From Sporichthya polymorpha DSM 43042 (lineage in GTDB: Bacteria > Actinomycetota > Actinomycetes > Sporichthyales > Sporichthyaceae), in contig NZ_KB913029.1 of the NCBI RefSeq assembly GCF_000384115.1, positions 5,245,057 through 5,309,056 on the forward strand: a stretch of 64,000 nt of DNA, in the 5' to 3' direction. Positions 27,369 to 35,843 of the stretch are shown here, piece by piece (positions within the stretch are counted from its first letter, which is position 1; the number at the start of each line of letters is the position of its first letter). Position numbers and translations under genes: made by a program. The notes under the pieces were generated by a model. It was not told the DNA's origin and searched no databases. It saw nothing but the letters and a program-made list of their open reading frames with translations.

Positions 27369-29024
27369 TCACTTCTCCGAGGCGAAGACGCGCGCGACCA
27401 GGGCCGAGTTCGCGAAGTCACGGAAGACGAACCACTTGCCGTCCCGCAGTTCGATGATGTGCGCGAAGTCCGACTCGAACTCGGTCCCCTTCAACGTCCG
27501 GAACTTCAGGTGTCCGAACACCGCGAGGTGGTCACCCTGTTCGATGATCAGCTGCGGATCCATCGCGAGCACCTCCACGGAGCTGCCCACCCGCTGGAGG
27601 AACTCACCGAACCCCGCGGCGCCGTGGTACGTGCCGGCGTAGGGCACGTCGTCGGTGCCGTAGTAGTACGTCTCGATGTCCGGGTGGATGTTGGCCATCA
27701 CGGTCTCGGCGTCGCCGGCGGGGACGGCGGCGTACATCGTGCGGGTCGTCCGGACGTTGAGGCTCTCGGTCGAGGTGGGGGCGGTCATCGCAGTGCTCTT
27801 TTCGTGGAGGACGATGGGAATGCGGGTTCGGCTGTGCTGCAGGAGAGTGGCGGTCTGGGGGACGGGCTCCGACGGCCCGCGCTCCATCCGCTCGAAGCGG
27901 TCGAACAACGCGCCGACCATGACCTCGACCTCGAGGGTCGCCAGCGGGGCGCCGAGGCAGTAGTGGATGCCGAGGCCGTAGGTCATGTGCCGGTTCGCGT
28001 TCGGCCGGTCGAGGTCGAAGCGCTCGGGGTCCGGGAAGACCTCGGGGTCGTGGTTCGCGGCGGCGAAGAACAACGCCACCCAGTCCCCCGCCTTGATCTG
28101 CGCCTCGCCCACCTGCACGTCGCGGGTCGCGACGCGGAACAGCCGCTGCGGCGGGCCGGTCAGGCGCAGCGTCTCGTCGAGGAAGGCCTTGATCAGGCTG
28201 CGGTCCTCGCGCACGCGGGCCGCGGCCTCGGGGTGGTCGAGCAGCGCGTCGACGACGTTCGCGCCGAAGTACATGCTGGTCTCGCTGCCGGCGACGACCA
28301 GCGTGATGCAGAACCGGACGATCTCCTCGAAGGTCAGCTTCTCGCCGTCCGCCTCCGCGAGCAGCAGCGCGTCGATCAGGCCGTCGCCCGGTTCCTCACC
28401 GGCCGCGAGGGCCTCGGCCCGCGCCTGACAGAGCGCCACGAAGTAGCCGCCGAGCTCCAGGTTGGAGGCGTTCCGCTCCTCGCCGGTGAGGTCGGCGGAG
28501 AGCATGAACGCGTTCGCCCACCGTTCGTACTTCGGGGCGTCCGAGTCGGGAGCTCCGAAGAACTTGCACATGACGACGGCCGGGACGTGGGCGCACAGCT
28601 CGTGCACCGCGTCGATTTCCTGCCCGGCCGGCAGGTCGGCGACGAGCTGCCCGACCCGCTCGACGAGCCACGGCCGCATCGCCTCGACCCGGCTGCGGGT
28701 GAAGACGGTGTTGACGACCTTGCGGTGCGCAGAGTGCAGCGGCTGGTCGGTGTTGACCAACATCAGTGTCGGGGCGTCACTCGCCTCCTGCAGGGGGTCG
28801 CGGGAGGAGAACGTCTGGTGGTCCCGGGCCGCCTCGCGGACCTGCTCGTGCGTGAGCAGCGCCCAGGCCACCACGGGCTCGTCGACGCCGGGCACCGTTC
28901 CGGGCGGGTAGTCGACGTAGCCGGGGACCGGTGAGTACGGGCGCAGCGCCGCGTAGGCGGGATACGGATTCGCGATGACCTCGGGTGTGGCGAGGTCGGT
29001 CGCGGCGAACTCAAGAATTGACAT
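27369..29024 (-). CDS. Cytochrome P450 fused to an NTF2/SnoaL-like domain
   Basis: A single 551-codon frame with two domains. Residues 1-410 are a soluble bacterial P450: I-helix VVAGSETS, the ExxR in DETLRL, and the heme loop YGLGIHYCLG with the Cys ligand. After RIPIVLHEKSTA comes an NTF2/SnoaL-like domain of about 135 residues (TRTMYAAVPAGDAETVMANIHPDIETYYYG to the end). ATG at 29024 has GAAGGA 6 bases upstream. An internal in-frame ATG at 27788 could start the second domain alone. Such a P450 needs separate redox partners, none of which is in the window. It lies four bases before the importer receptor gene. Confidence 0.88.
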   Translation of the reverse strand: MSILEFAATDLATPEVIANPYPAYAALRPYSPVPGYVDYPPGTVPGVDEPVVAWALLTHEQVREAARDHQTFSSRDPLQEASDAPTLMLVNTDQPLHSAHRKVVNTVFTRSRVEAMRPWLVERVGQLVADLPAGQEIDAVHELCAHVPAVVMCKFFGAPDSDAPKYERWANAFMLSADLTGEERNASNLELGGYFVALCQARAEALAAGEEPGDGLIDALLLAEADGEKLTFEEIVRFCITLVVAGSETSMYFGANVVDALLDHPEAAARVREDRSLIKAFLDETLRLTGPPQRLFRVATRDVQVGEAQIKAGDWVALFFAAANHDPEVFPDPERFDLDRPNANRHMTYGLGIHYCLGAPLATLEVEVMVGALFDRFERMERGPSEPVPQTATLLQHSRTRIPIVLHEKSTAMTAPTSTESLNVRTTRTMYAAVPAGDAETVMANIHPDIETYYYGTDDVPYAGTYHGAAGFGEFLQRVGSSVEVLAMDPQLIIEQGDHLAVFGHLKFRTLKGTEFESDFAHIIELRDGKWFVFRDFANSALVARVFASEK

Positions 29025-29147
29025 CGCGCGTCCTTCGGCGTGGGGATGCGCGAAACCGTAGATATCGCCGAACGAGTCGCCCATGTCCTCACGGGAGCCA
29101 TTTGCGCCCGTGATCTATCGCCGGAGGAGCGATTTGTCCCCTGCGGG

Positions 29148-30350
29148 TCAGGCGTCGAGGAGCCGATGGATCAGCAGGGCCGCCTCGACCGCCGCGCGGC
29201 GCCCGGCCAGGGGTCGACCGAGCAGCTCCTCGGCCCGGCGGACACGCTGTTCGACGGTCTTCTCGTGCAGCGTCAACCGGGCGGCCGCCCGCTTGTGGCT
29301 CGCCCCCTCGGCGAGGTAGGCCTCGAGCGTCTCCCGCAACCGGGCGGTGGTGGCGCCGGCGCCGGCGAGGGCCCCCAGTTCGGCGGTGGCGAACCGCGCG
29401 GCGGACTCGGGATCGGCCAGCAGGGTGGACCCGAACCCCGTCGCGGCGAACGACACCAGCCGGCTGCCGGCGGCCCGGAGCGCCTGCCGCGCCTGCAGGT
29501 GCGACTCGCGGAACCCGTCGAGGCCGTAGCCGGGGTTGCCGAACGCTCCTCGGCAGTTCGGCGGGAGCACGCAGTCCTCCAGCGCCTCCAGCGCTGTCGC
29601 CCCCGGCGCCTCGACAGAGCTCACCCACCCGCAGACCGACCGGTCCGTCGCCCGCATCAGCAGGGGCTGACCGGCTCCCAGGATCTCCGCGATCTGCCGG
29701 ACGACGCCCTCCAGTGCCGCGACGTGGGCGCTGGGCTCCTCCACCGGGTCCGGCCGCAACACGACCGCGACGTGATGCCGCCGCAGTTCGTGCCGCATCC
29801 GGCGGCTCGCCTCGTCGCTGTCGACGGCCTGGCCGGCCAGGACGCCGCGGATCGCGTCCTCCGCGGCTGCGGCCTGGCTCCGCTCCCAACGGCGCCGTTC
29901 GTCCTCGTAGGCCGCGACGACGTGGACCCGGACCGCGTCGAGGTAGGTCGAGACGAAGTCGGTGGACCAGGTCACGAGCCGCTTCAACTCGTCCGGGTCG
30001 TTGACGTTCTCGAAGACGACGTCGACCCACTGGCGCCACAGCTTCGCCTGGCCGACGTGGTAGCACCGCAGCAGCGTCGGCAGCGCGACGCCCCGATGCA
30101 CCATCAGCCGCGCGAAGTCCGTGGCCTGCGCCGGCGCCTCAATCCCTTCCGGCGGGATTCCGAACCGCAATAGGGCCGCCATCGCCCCGATGTGCGCGAT
30201 CGCGTTCGTCTCGGTGGCCGCGTGCATCTCGGCGTCCTGCGGCATCTCGTGCACCGTCGCCATGATGTGCGTCGAGAGCTCGGGACCGAGGTCGGTCAAC
30301 TGCGTCGCGACCCGCGCGGCCCACTCGGAGACCTCAGCCGGCGTGCCCAT
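29148..30350 (-). CDS. PucR/CdaR-type transcriptional regulator
   Basis: A 400-residue regulator. The N-terminal 160 residues are helical; the middle resembles the GGDEF-like domain of CdaR proteins (HVAVVLRPDP to VSFAATGFG); the C-terminus is the PucR helix-turn-helix (LRETLEAYLAEGASHKRAAA, then LHEKTVEQRVRRAEELLG). PucR regulators commonly respond to catabolic substrates. It lies 123 bases upstream of the P450-importer operon on the same strand and is its likely regulator. Confidence 0.88.
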   Translation of the reverse strand: MGTPAEVSEWAARVATQLTDLGPELSTHIMATVHEMPQDAEMHAATETNAIAHIGAMAALLRFGIPPEGIEAPAQATDFARLMVHRGVALPTLLRCYHVGQAKLWRQWVDVVFENVNDPDELKRLVTWSTDFVSTYLDAVRVHVVAAYEDERRRWERSQAAAAEDAIRGVLAGQAVDSDEASRRMRHELRRHHVAVVLRPDPVEEPSAHVAALEGVVRQIAEILGAGQPLLMRATDRSVCGWVSSVEAPGATALEALEDCVLPPNCRGAFGNPGYGLDGFRESHLQARQALRAAGSRLVSFAATGFGSTLLADPESAARFATAELGALAGAGATTARLRETLEAYLAEGASHKRAAARLTLHEKTVEQRVRRAEELLGRPLAGRRAAVEAALLIHRLLDA

Positions 30351-30453
30351 GGCTGTCGAACCTACGCCCGGGCTCGGAACGAGAGAAGGATTTCCGCCGC
30401 CGTCCGGGAACTCCCCGAACCGGTCAGACGACGTCTTCAGTGGGCGGCAGTAC

Positions 30454-30491
30454 CGAGGCTCCGGGACGACGGGGTGTGTCCCGGAGCCTCG
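30454..30491 (-). terminator. Hairpin after the Tat-type lipoprotein gene
   Basis: Perfect 13-bp stem CGAGGCTCCGGGA/TCCCGGAGCCTCG with a 12-base loop, starting 6 bases beyond the stop at 30498. It insulates the pucR-type gene downstream. Confidence 0.65.
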
Positions 30492-30497
30492 CCGCCA

Positions 30498-31628
30498 CTA
30501 CTCGTCGCCGTAGTCCTCGCCCGTGTCGCTGTACGGGGCGTAACTCGGCGAGGAGAGCCGGTCGTCGCCGTAGCGAAGGTGCGGGGCACGGTTCGTGACC
30601 GGCCAGAAGGAAACCTCGTACCGCTCCCCCGACCGGCCCTCCACCTCGTCGTAGCCGTTGTCCGGCACCCGACCGGAAGCGAGGACGCGCACCCGGTAGA
30701 GCCCCGGGCGCGCCGGCACGAAGGCGTTCTCCGCCCACCACAGCCCCAGCGGGCCGAAGGCGTGCAGCGGCTCGGTGATCTCGAAGGTCTCCTCCTCGCC
30801 GACGTCCCAGTCGCCGAGTCCCTCGGACAGGGGAGCCGGAGCCGCGGCGAAGGCACGCACCGTCAGGTCGACGTTGCCCCAGCTGACGCCGGTCCGGATC
30901 ACGACCGCACCGCCACTGACGCCGAGCACCTGCTCCTTGAGCCAGGACTTTTCGTCGACGGGGTAGGCGTCGAAGGGCGCCAGCCAGACCTGGTGCTCGA
31001 AGGCCTCAGCGAAGTGGCGGGTTCCTGCCCGCGTCGCCGTCCCGGGAGCCCTCGGGCCGGCGAGAACCTTCTGCGCCTTCGCCACCTGGCGCTCGATCAG
31101 CGCGATCGTCTCCCGTTCCGTGGGAACGGACTCCGCCACCTCGGGCTCGTCCGGCATCGACTCTGCGACCGCGAGCCAGTCCCGCAGCTCTTCGAGGACG
31201 AATGCCCACTGGGCGCGGCTCAGGACGATCGTGACCGATCGGTCCTCCGCGGGCTTCTCCCCGAGCTTCGCGAGTTGCCCCTCCGCGAGCTCGATGACCG
31301 CCGACGCTTTCGACGCCTTCGGCAACTCATCGCCCGGGTCCTCCGTCGTCACCGAGACCGTGCTCGCCAAGGCGGAGTCGACGAGGTGCCAGTTCGCGAG
31401 CGGGAGCCGGACCGGGATGCGCTCCGCCGGGTCACCCACCGGGGCCGGCCTGGCCGAGGGCGACGGCGCCCCGGCGCTGGGCGACAGCGGCGCCTCGACG
31501 ATCGGCGACCGGTCCGGACCTGCGTCGGAAGGAACGACGGAATCGCCGCCGATGCCGCAGCCAGTCAGGCCGAGGAGTGCGACGCCCGCCCCGCCGAAGA
31601 TGCGCGCGCGAAAGCTGCGTCTGTCCAC
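30498..31628 (-). CDS. Tat-type lipoprotein of unknown function
   Basis: No known family recognised. From GTG at 31628 the 376-residue product begins VDRRSFRARIFGGAGVALLG and has a lipobox (LTGC), giving a twin-arginine lipoprotein signal of normal length. A Pro/Ser/Ala-rich spacer (about 30-70) precedes a mixed domain with the charged segment TERETIALIERQVAKAQKVL and a C-terminal beta-rich part ending in Tyr/Asp/Glu-rich residues. A TTG 48 bases upstream would add a leader and is less likely. It is probably anchored to the outside of the cytoplasmic membrane. Confidence 0.72.
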   Translation of the reverse strand: MDRRSFRARIFGGAGVALLGLTGCGIGGDSVVPSDAGPDRSPIVEAPLSPSAGAPSPSARPAPVGDPAERIPVRLPLANWHLVDSALASTVSVTTEDPGDELPKASKASAVIELAEGQLAKLGEKPAEDRSVTIVLSRAQWAFVLEELRDWLAVAESMPDEPEVAESVPTERETIALIERQVAKAQKVLAGPRAPGTATRAGTRHFAEAFEHQVWLAPFDAYPVDEKSWLKEQVLGVSGGAVVIRTGVSWGNVDLTVRAFAAAPAPLSEGLGDWDVGEEETFEITEPLHAFGPLGLWWAENAFVPARPGLYRVRVLASGRVPDNGYDEVEGRSGERYEVSFWPVTNRAPHLRYGDDRLSSPSYAPYSDTGEDYGDE

Positions 31629-31698
31629 GGCCGCAGGATGACGGACCTCGGCGCGATCGGTGGTTGATCGGAGCAAGTCGGGACGTTGGTCCTCAGGT

Positions 31699-31745
31699 CA
31701 TCGTCCGGGGAATCGCGCGCTATGACGCGCCATTCCTCGGACGAT
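31699..31745 (-). terminator. Hairpin after the MpaB-type gene
   Basis: Fifteen-base-pair stem (CATCGTCCGGGGAAT against ATTCCTCGGACGATG, one G-T pair) beginning 16 bases past the stop at 31762. The 17-base loop contains CGCG repeats that may extend the stem. Confidence 0.6.
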
Positions 31746-31761
31746 GGGGCGCGTCCCGGCC

Positions 31762-32664
31762 CTACAGCGGGCGGGTGGCGAGGGTGCGTTCGAAGCGTTC
31801 GGTGGCGCGGGTGGCGCGGCGGGCCTCGTAGGCGATGTCGAGGTACTTCACCCGCTCGGGGAGGACGGCGTTGGCGCGGCCGAGGACGGTGCCGATGGCG
31901 CGGAGGCGGCGCTCGTCGAACCCGCTCCAGGACAGGCCGAGCTTGGCCCGGGCGGCGGGCGGGAGGGTCCCGACCATCACGAGCCGGTTGATCTCGCCGC
32001 CGAGAGCGCCGGCCGGCCTCCACAGCCGCCGGAGCGGGGCGGGGAGCATCGGCGGCGGGGGCGTGCGGGCCGCGAGGTCGAGGACGTCGTGCGCCGTCGG
32101 GTGATCGACGAGCGTCCGGGAGATCATGCCGTCGTAGTACGCCCAGAACGCGGCCGGCGTCGGCGGGAGCAGGTCCTCACGCACCTGAAGGATCCGGCAC
32201 ATCTGCAGGACCTCGGCGTACGCCTGCTCGAGCTGAGCCTCCGTCAGGGGACGCGGCAGAAAGTACCGCGAGTACGACGTGATCGCGTGAAAGGCCGTCA
32301 GGGGAACCCAGGCCCAGGGCTCGGCGGTCAGGGCGTGGTGCCGCTTCCCGTATGCGTCGACCGCGGACAGGTCCTTGTGCATCTCGCGCAACCGCCGGCC
32401 CTCGTCGATCGCGGTCTGCCCGCCGTAGACCCAGGTCTGCACCGAGGCGAAGCTGCGCTCCGCGCGGCCCCACGGGTCGGTGCGGAAGGTGGACCGCTGG
32501 TCGACGACGGTCCCGATCGCCGGGTGCATCACCTGCAGCACGAACGCGCTGCCGGTGACCGCGACGTAGAGCCGCTGGCCGGTCAGTTCCCAGAGGATCC
32601 CGCCGGGCTCGATGAGCTCCGGCGCAGGACGGCGCCGGGCGCCCGGGACCGTCGAGGAGGCCAT
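31762..32664 (-). CDS. Oxygenase MpaB-family protein (DUF2236)
   Basis: A 300-residue cytoplasmic protein of the MpaB/latex-clearing-protein superfamily, putatively heme-dependent. Visible signatures are LQVMHPAIGTVVDQ followed by FRTDPWGRAERSFASVQTWVYG, and AFHAITSYSRYFL in the middle. Actinobacterial members act on varied hydrophobic substrates or are uncharacterised; this one has no signal peptide, so it is not a secreted rubber oxygenase. ATG at 32664 lies 19 bases from the upstream kinase stop, so the two may be cotranscribed. Confidence 0.85.
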   Translation of the reverse strand: MASSTVPGARRRPAPELIEPGGILWELTGQRLYVAVTGSAFVLQVMHPAIGTVVDQRSTFRTDPWGRAERSFASVQTWVYGGQTAIDEGRRLREMHKDLSAVDAYGKRHHALTAEPWAWVPLTAFHAITSYSRYFLPRPLTEAQLEQAYAEVLQMCRILQVREDLLPPTPAAFWAYYDGMISRTLVDHPTAHDVLDLAARTPPPPMLPAPLRRLWRPAGALGGEINRLVMVGTLPPAARAKLGLSWSGFDERRLRAIGTVLGRANAVLPERVKYLDIAYEARRATRATERFERTLATRPL

Positions 32665-32683
32665 GTCGCGATGCTACGCGCGC

Positions 32684-34360
32684 TCAGTCGACGGGGACGG
32701 CCCAACGCAGAGACGTCCCGGCCTCGGAACCGGGCGTGGGCGAGGTGAACACGCAGGTCCCGCGGCGTCGGCGCGCCCGCTCGGCCAGGTTCGCGGTCCC
32801 GCTGCGGCGGGCCGGCTCCCCGAGCCCGACGCCGTCGTCGGTGACCTCGACGACGAGCTCCCGCGCCCCCGGGAGGTACGAGATCTCGACCCACGTGTGA
32901 GACGCCTTCGCGTGCTTGGCAACGTTGGTCAGCGCCTCACGCAGCACGGTGACGACGTCCTCGACGAGGTCCGTGTCCGCCATGACGTCGAGCGCGCCCT
33001 CGAACCGCACGGCCGGGGCGGCCTCCAGCAGCGGCGTCACCTCGCCGAGGACTTCCAGCACCCGGTCACGCAGACCCGCGTTGCCGAGCCCCAGCGGCGT
33101 CCGCATCCGGTAGATCGCACTGCGGATACCGGCGACGGTCTTCTCGATGTCGACGATGGACCGGTCGAGCCGTTCGGCGCCGGGCCCGTCACCGAGCGTG
33201 CCGAGCAGCCCCTGCAGGGACATGCCCGCCGCGAACAGCCGCTGGATGACGTCGTCGTGGAGGTCCCGCGCGATCCGGTCCCGCTCCTCGCGCAGGGCGA
33301 GCTCGTCCAGGGCCTGCCGCGCGTCGGCGAACTCGAGCGCGATGGCCGCGTGGTTGGCGAACGCCGTCGCCTGGTCGACGTCGACCTCGTCGAACGTCGC
33401 CTCCCCGGCCTGACGGGTCATCACCATCGTGCCGCGGGTGCGGCCGGCCGCGATCATCGGCACGACCAGGAGCGGCCCGATCGGCGCCGAGACCAACGAG
33501 TGCGCGACCGCCCCGCGGTTCTCGGTCTGCGCGTTGTCGACCTGCACGGGCTGACCGGTCTCGACGACCAGCCCGGAGTACGTCTTCCCCAGCGGGTACC
33601 GCTCGCCCGGGCGCTGGATCGCCAGTTCCCCTGCCGCCACCGCGATCTCCACCTCGGCGCCGTCGGCCGTCAGCAGGAGCACGTGCGTGGTGTCCGCGCC
33701 CGCGACCCAGCGCGCCTGCTCGGCGATCCCGGGCAGCGGGTCGGACGCGGTCCCGTCGAGCAAATCCCGGGTGATGTGCAGACAGGCCTGCAGCCACTCC
33801 TCGCGCTTGCGGGCCTCGAACGCGCGCCGCTCCTCGAGCTCGGCGAGCACGCGGACGTTCTCCATCGCCACCGCGGTGCTGTCGGCCAGTGCCTGCAGCA
33901 GCCGCCGCTCGGTCGCCGTCGCCTCGTGGTTGCTCGCCCAATAGACGCCGATCGCCGCGACGGACTCGGCCGCACGCACCGGTGTCATCGTCAGCGACCG
34001 GACGAACGTGGGCCGGTAGGCGTCGTGCGGGATGCGGTCGTCGACGTAGATGTCCGGGATGACGACCTGCTGCGCGTTCAACATCGCCCAGCCCGAGATG
34101 CACTGCTCCATCGGGAACTTGTGCCCGGACCACAGCGGCGCGATCGCGTCCTCGTCGACGTAGTGGCAGCGGCCGTTGTCGCGGAGGACGAAGGTGGCCC
34201 CGTCGGCGGCCGCGATCTCCCGCGCCGCGTGCCGGACGATCTCGACGACGTCGTCGAGCCCCCGGGCCCCGGCCAGGTCGCGCACGGCGTCGACGAGGCG
34301 CTCCATGCCCGCGACGTAGGAGTCGTCGGTGCGGACGTCGGTGCCGGACAGCGTCGACAT
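32684..34360 (-). CDS. Orphan two-GAF sensor histidine kinase (DevS/NarL-system type)
   Basis: A 558-residue soluble kinase. Two GAF domains (about 20-170 and 195-345) precede a HisKA_3 dimerisation domain with the phospho-acceptor His in RDRIARDLHDDVIQRL and an HATPase domain (about 455-555) with ALTNVAKHAKAS and VEVTDDGVGLGE. The architecture is that of DevS/DosT kinases. No response regulator is adjacent, so the partner is elsewhere. ATG at 34360 is preferred; the upstream in-frame extension crosses the divergent SRPBCC gene and is not conserved-looking. Ligand of the GAF domains is unknown. Confidence 0.9.
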   Translation of the reverse strand: MSTLSGTDVRTDDSYVAGMERLVDAVRDLAGARGLDDVVEIVRHAAREIAAADGATFVLRDNGRCHYVDEDAIAPLWSGHKFPMEQCISGWAMLNAQQVVIPDIYVDDRIPHDAYRPTFVRSLTMTPVRAAESVAAIGVYWASNHEATATERRLLQALADSTAVAMENVRVLAELEERRAFEARKREEWLQACLHITRDLLDGTASDPLPGIAEQARWVAGADTTHVLLLTADGAEVEIAVAAGELAIQRPGERYPLGKTYSGLVVETGQPVQVDNAQTENRGAVAHSLVSAPIGPLLVVPMIAAGRTRGTMVMTRQAGEATFDEVDVDQATAFANHAAIALEFADARQALDELALREERDRIARDLHDDVIQRLFAAGMSLQGLLGTLGDGPGAERLDRSIVDIEKTVAGIRSAIYRMRTPLGLGNAGLRDRVLEVLGEVTPLLEAAPAVRFEGALDVMADTDLVEDVVTVLREALTNVAKHAKASHTWVEISYLPGARELVVEVTDDGVGLGEPARRSGTANLAERARRRRGTCVFTSPTPGSEAGTSLRWAVPVD

Positions 34361-34549
34361 GGGCCACCAATCCGAGGAGTTCTCGCCCCTGTCGGCCACG
34401 ACGCCCGGGAGCTGAGCGAGAACCACGGTAACCGCCAGATCTCCCCAATCGGCGTCCCTGAGCCGTAATGTCCGCCTCGGCCCTGCACACAGATCCCCGG
34501 AGAGCCGACCGACCCAGCCCCCGTCCGCGCGTGTCCCAGGAGGAGCGCC

Positions 34550-35023
34550 ATGTCCGACCAGCTCAGAGTCAGCCGCGACGTCGATGCCAGCGCCGAGCAG
34601 ATCTTCGCCGTCCTGGCCGACCCCGCCCGGCACCCGGAGATCGACGGCGCCGGGATGGTCCTCGGCCTCGCGGCCGGCGGTCCGGTCTCGGCCGTGGGCG
34701 ACGAGTTCACGATGAACATGAACAACTCGATCCTCGACGACTACCAGGTGACCTCCCGCGTCACCGCCTTCGAGCCGGGCCGTCGCATCGGCTGGTCCCC
34801 GTGCGGGCTCGCGGGCGACACCCTCGACCGCCTCGGTGACATGAAGCCCGGCGGCCAGACCTTCACCTTCGAGCTCGAGCCCAACTCCTCCGGCGGGACG
34901 ACCGTCACCCAGATCTACGACTGGAGCGCGGTCGAGGACCCGCAGTTCCGCGCGCTGATGCCGTTCCTGAAGGAGGAGCACCTCGCCGGGACGCTGGACA
35001 AGCTCAGCAAGGTCGCCGGATAG
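34550..35023 (+). CDS. SRPBCC/START-like domain protein
   Basis: A 157-residue protein with the helix-grip fold: DQLRVSRDVDASAEQIFAVLADPARHPEID at the start, then a central GDEFTMNMNN strand pair, and VTQIYDWSAVEDPQFRALMPF leading to a long C-terminal helix. Proteins of this type bind hydrophobic ligands in a deep cavity. ATG at 34550 has AGGAGG 6 bases upstream. It diverges from the kinase gene across a 189-base region in which no clear operator is seen. Confidence 0.85.
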   Translation: MSDQLRVSRDVDASAEQIFAVLADPARHPEIDGAGMVLGLAAGGPVSAVGDEFTMNMNNSILDDYQVTSRVTAFEPGRRIGWSPCGLAGDTLDRLGDMKPGGQTFTFELEPNSSGGTTVTQIYDWSAVEDPQFRALMPFLKEEHLAGTLDKLSKVAG

Positions 35024-35030
35024 CACCTGC

Positions 35031-35120
35031 GCTTCACTCGCCGGAGCCGCGCCTCACTCGCCGGAGCCGCGCCTCACTCGCCGGACCGGGCGAGTAAGGC
35101 CTGTCCCCGGCGAGTGAAGC
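35031..35120. repeat. Tandem 20-bp repeat with long inverted arms
   Basis: Three near-perfect 20-base copies beginning GCTTCACTCGCCGG / GCCTCACTCGCCGG (35031-35050, 35051-35070, 35071-35090), followed by the reverse complement CCGGCGAGTGAAGC at 35107-35120, which pairs with 35031-35044. A second stem ACTCGCC/GGCGAGT lies at 35076-35095. It starts seven bases after the SRPBCC stop and may act as its terminator; alternatively it is an extragenic repeat. The rest of 35121-35280 shows nothing recognisable. Confidence 0.75.
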
Positions 35121-35280
35121 CATGTCCGGGGCCTGATCGCGGCGGTCGAGGAATGCCTCCCGGGCGGACGGGGTACGTAGCCCGCTCAGACGAAATCGGC
35201 TGCGGACTCCGGGTCCGCCGTCGCATCATGGGAGGTCACGTTGCTGACGATCGTCAGACGAGACACGCCGGGGGGGCGAG

Positions 35281-35727
35281 ATGCGAGCGTTCACACGGGG
35301 CCTGTTCCGCCAGCCGCCCAGCGACACCGAGACCGCGCACGCGATGCGGGCGCTGGCCGAGGTCTTCCTGCACTCCACGGCCGCGGAGTTCCGCTTCGGC
35401 TGGGACGGCACGGACGTCGAGCACCTCGACGAGCTCTGCGACCGCTTCGTCCTGCCCGGCCAGCGCGCAGTCACGACACGGTCCGCGATGGCAGCGCGCA
35501 TGGGCGCCTTCGTCGGCGAGTTGCTCGTCCGCAACGCGGGTGGTCGTTGGGTCTTCGACGATGCGTGCCGCACCGCGGCCGTCGAGCTCCCGAACGGGCA
35601 GCGTGTGCACCCGACCGAGCGCGTCAGTCGGCGCATCACGGTGGGTCACCACCACAGCATCGCCGAGTTCTACCGGGCCGCCCTGGCCGGTGACTCGCTG
35701 GTCTTCGCGCCGCGCCAGGCGGGCTGA
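35281..35727 (+). CDS. Hypothetical protein, 148 aa
   Basis: Not recognised. Soluble, alpha/beta by composition, no signal peptide. Notable stretches are TAHAMRALAEVFLHSTAAEFRFGWDG, a helix followed by an aromatic turn, and GAFVGELLVRNAGGRWVFDD. The C-terminal HHHSIAEFYRAALAGD contains three consecutive His. ATG at 35281 follows a G-rich stretch that could serve as ribosome-binding site. Confidence 0.7.
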   Translation: MRAFTRGLFRQPPSDTETAHAMRALAEVFLHSTAAEFRFGWDGTDVEHLDELCDRFVLPGQRAVTTRSAMAARMGAFVGELLVRNAGGRWVFDDACRTAAVELPNGQRVHPTERVSRRITVGHHHSIAEFYRAALAGDSLVFAPRQAG

Positions 35728-35843
35728 CCGGGCCGGCGAAAGCGACGCCGCAGCCTGCGCAACTGGCCATCCGCCACTTCCGCACCTATCGTCCCACCCA
35801 CGGCACCTGAAGTGCGGGTGCCGGGGCTTCGGGGTGGGCCGAG

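Noticed and set aside
34361-34549. DosR-type operator upstream of the DevS-like kinase
   Set aside because: No match to the GGGACT..AGTCCC pattern was found between the divergent genes.
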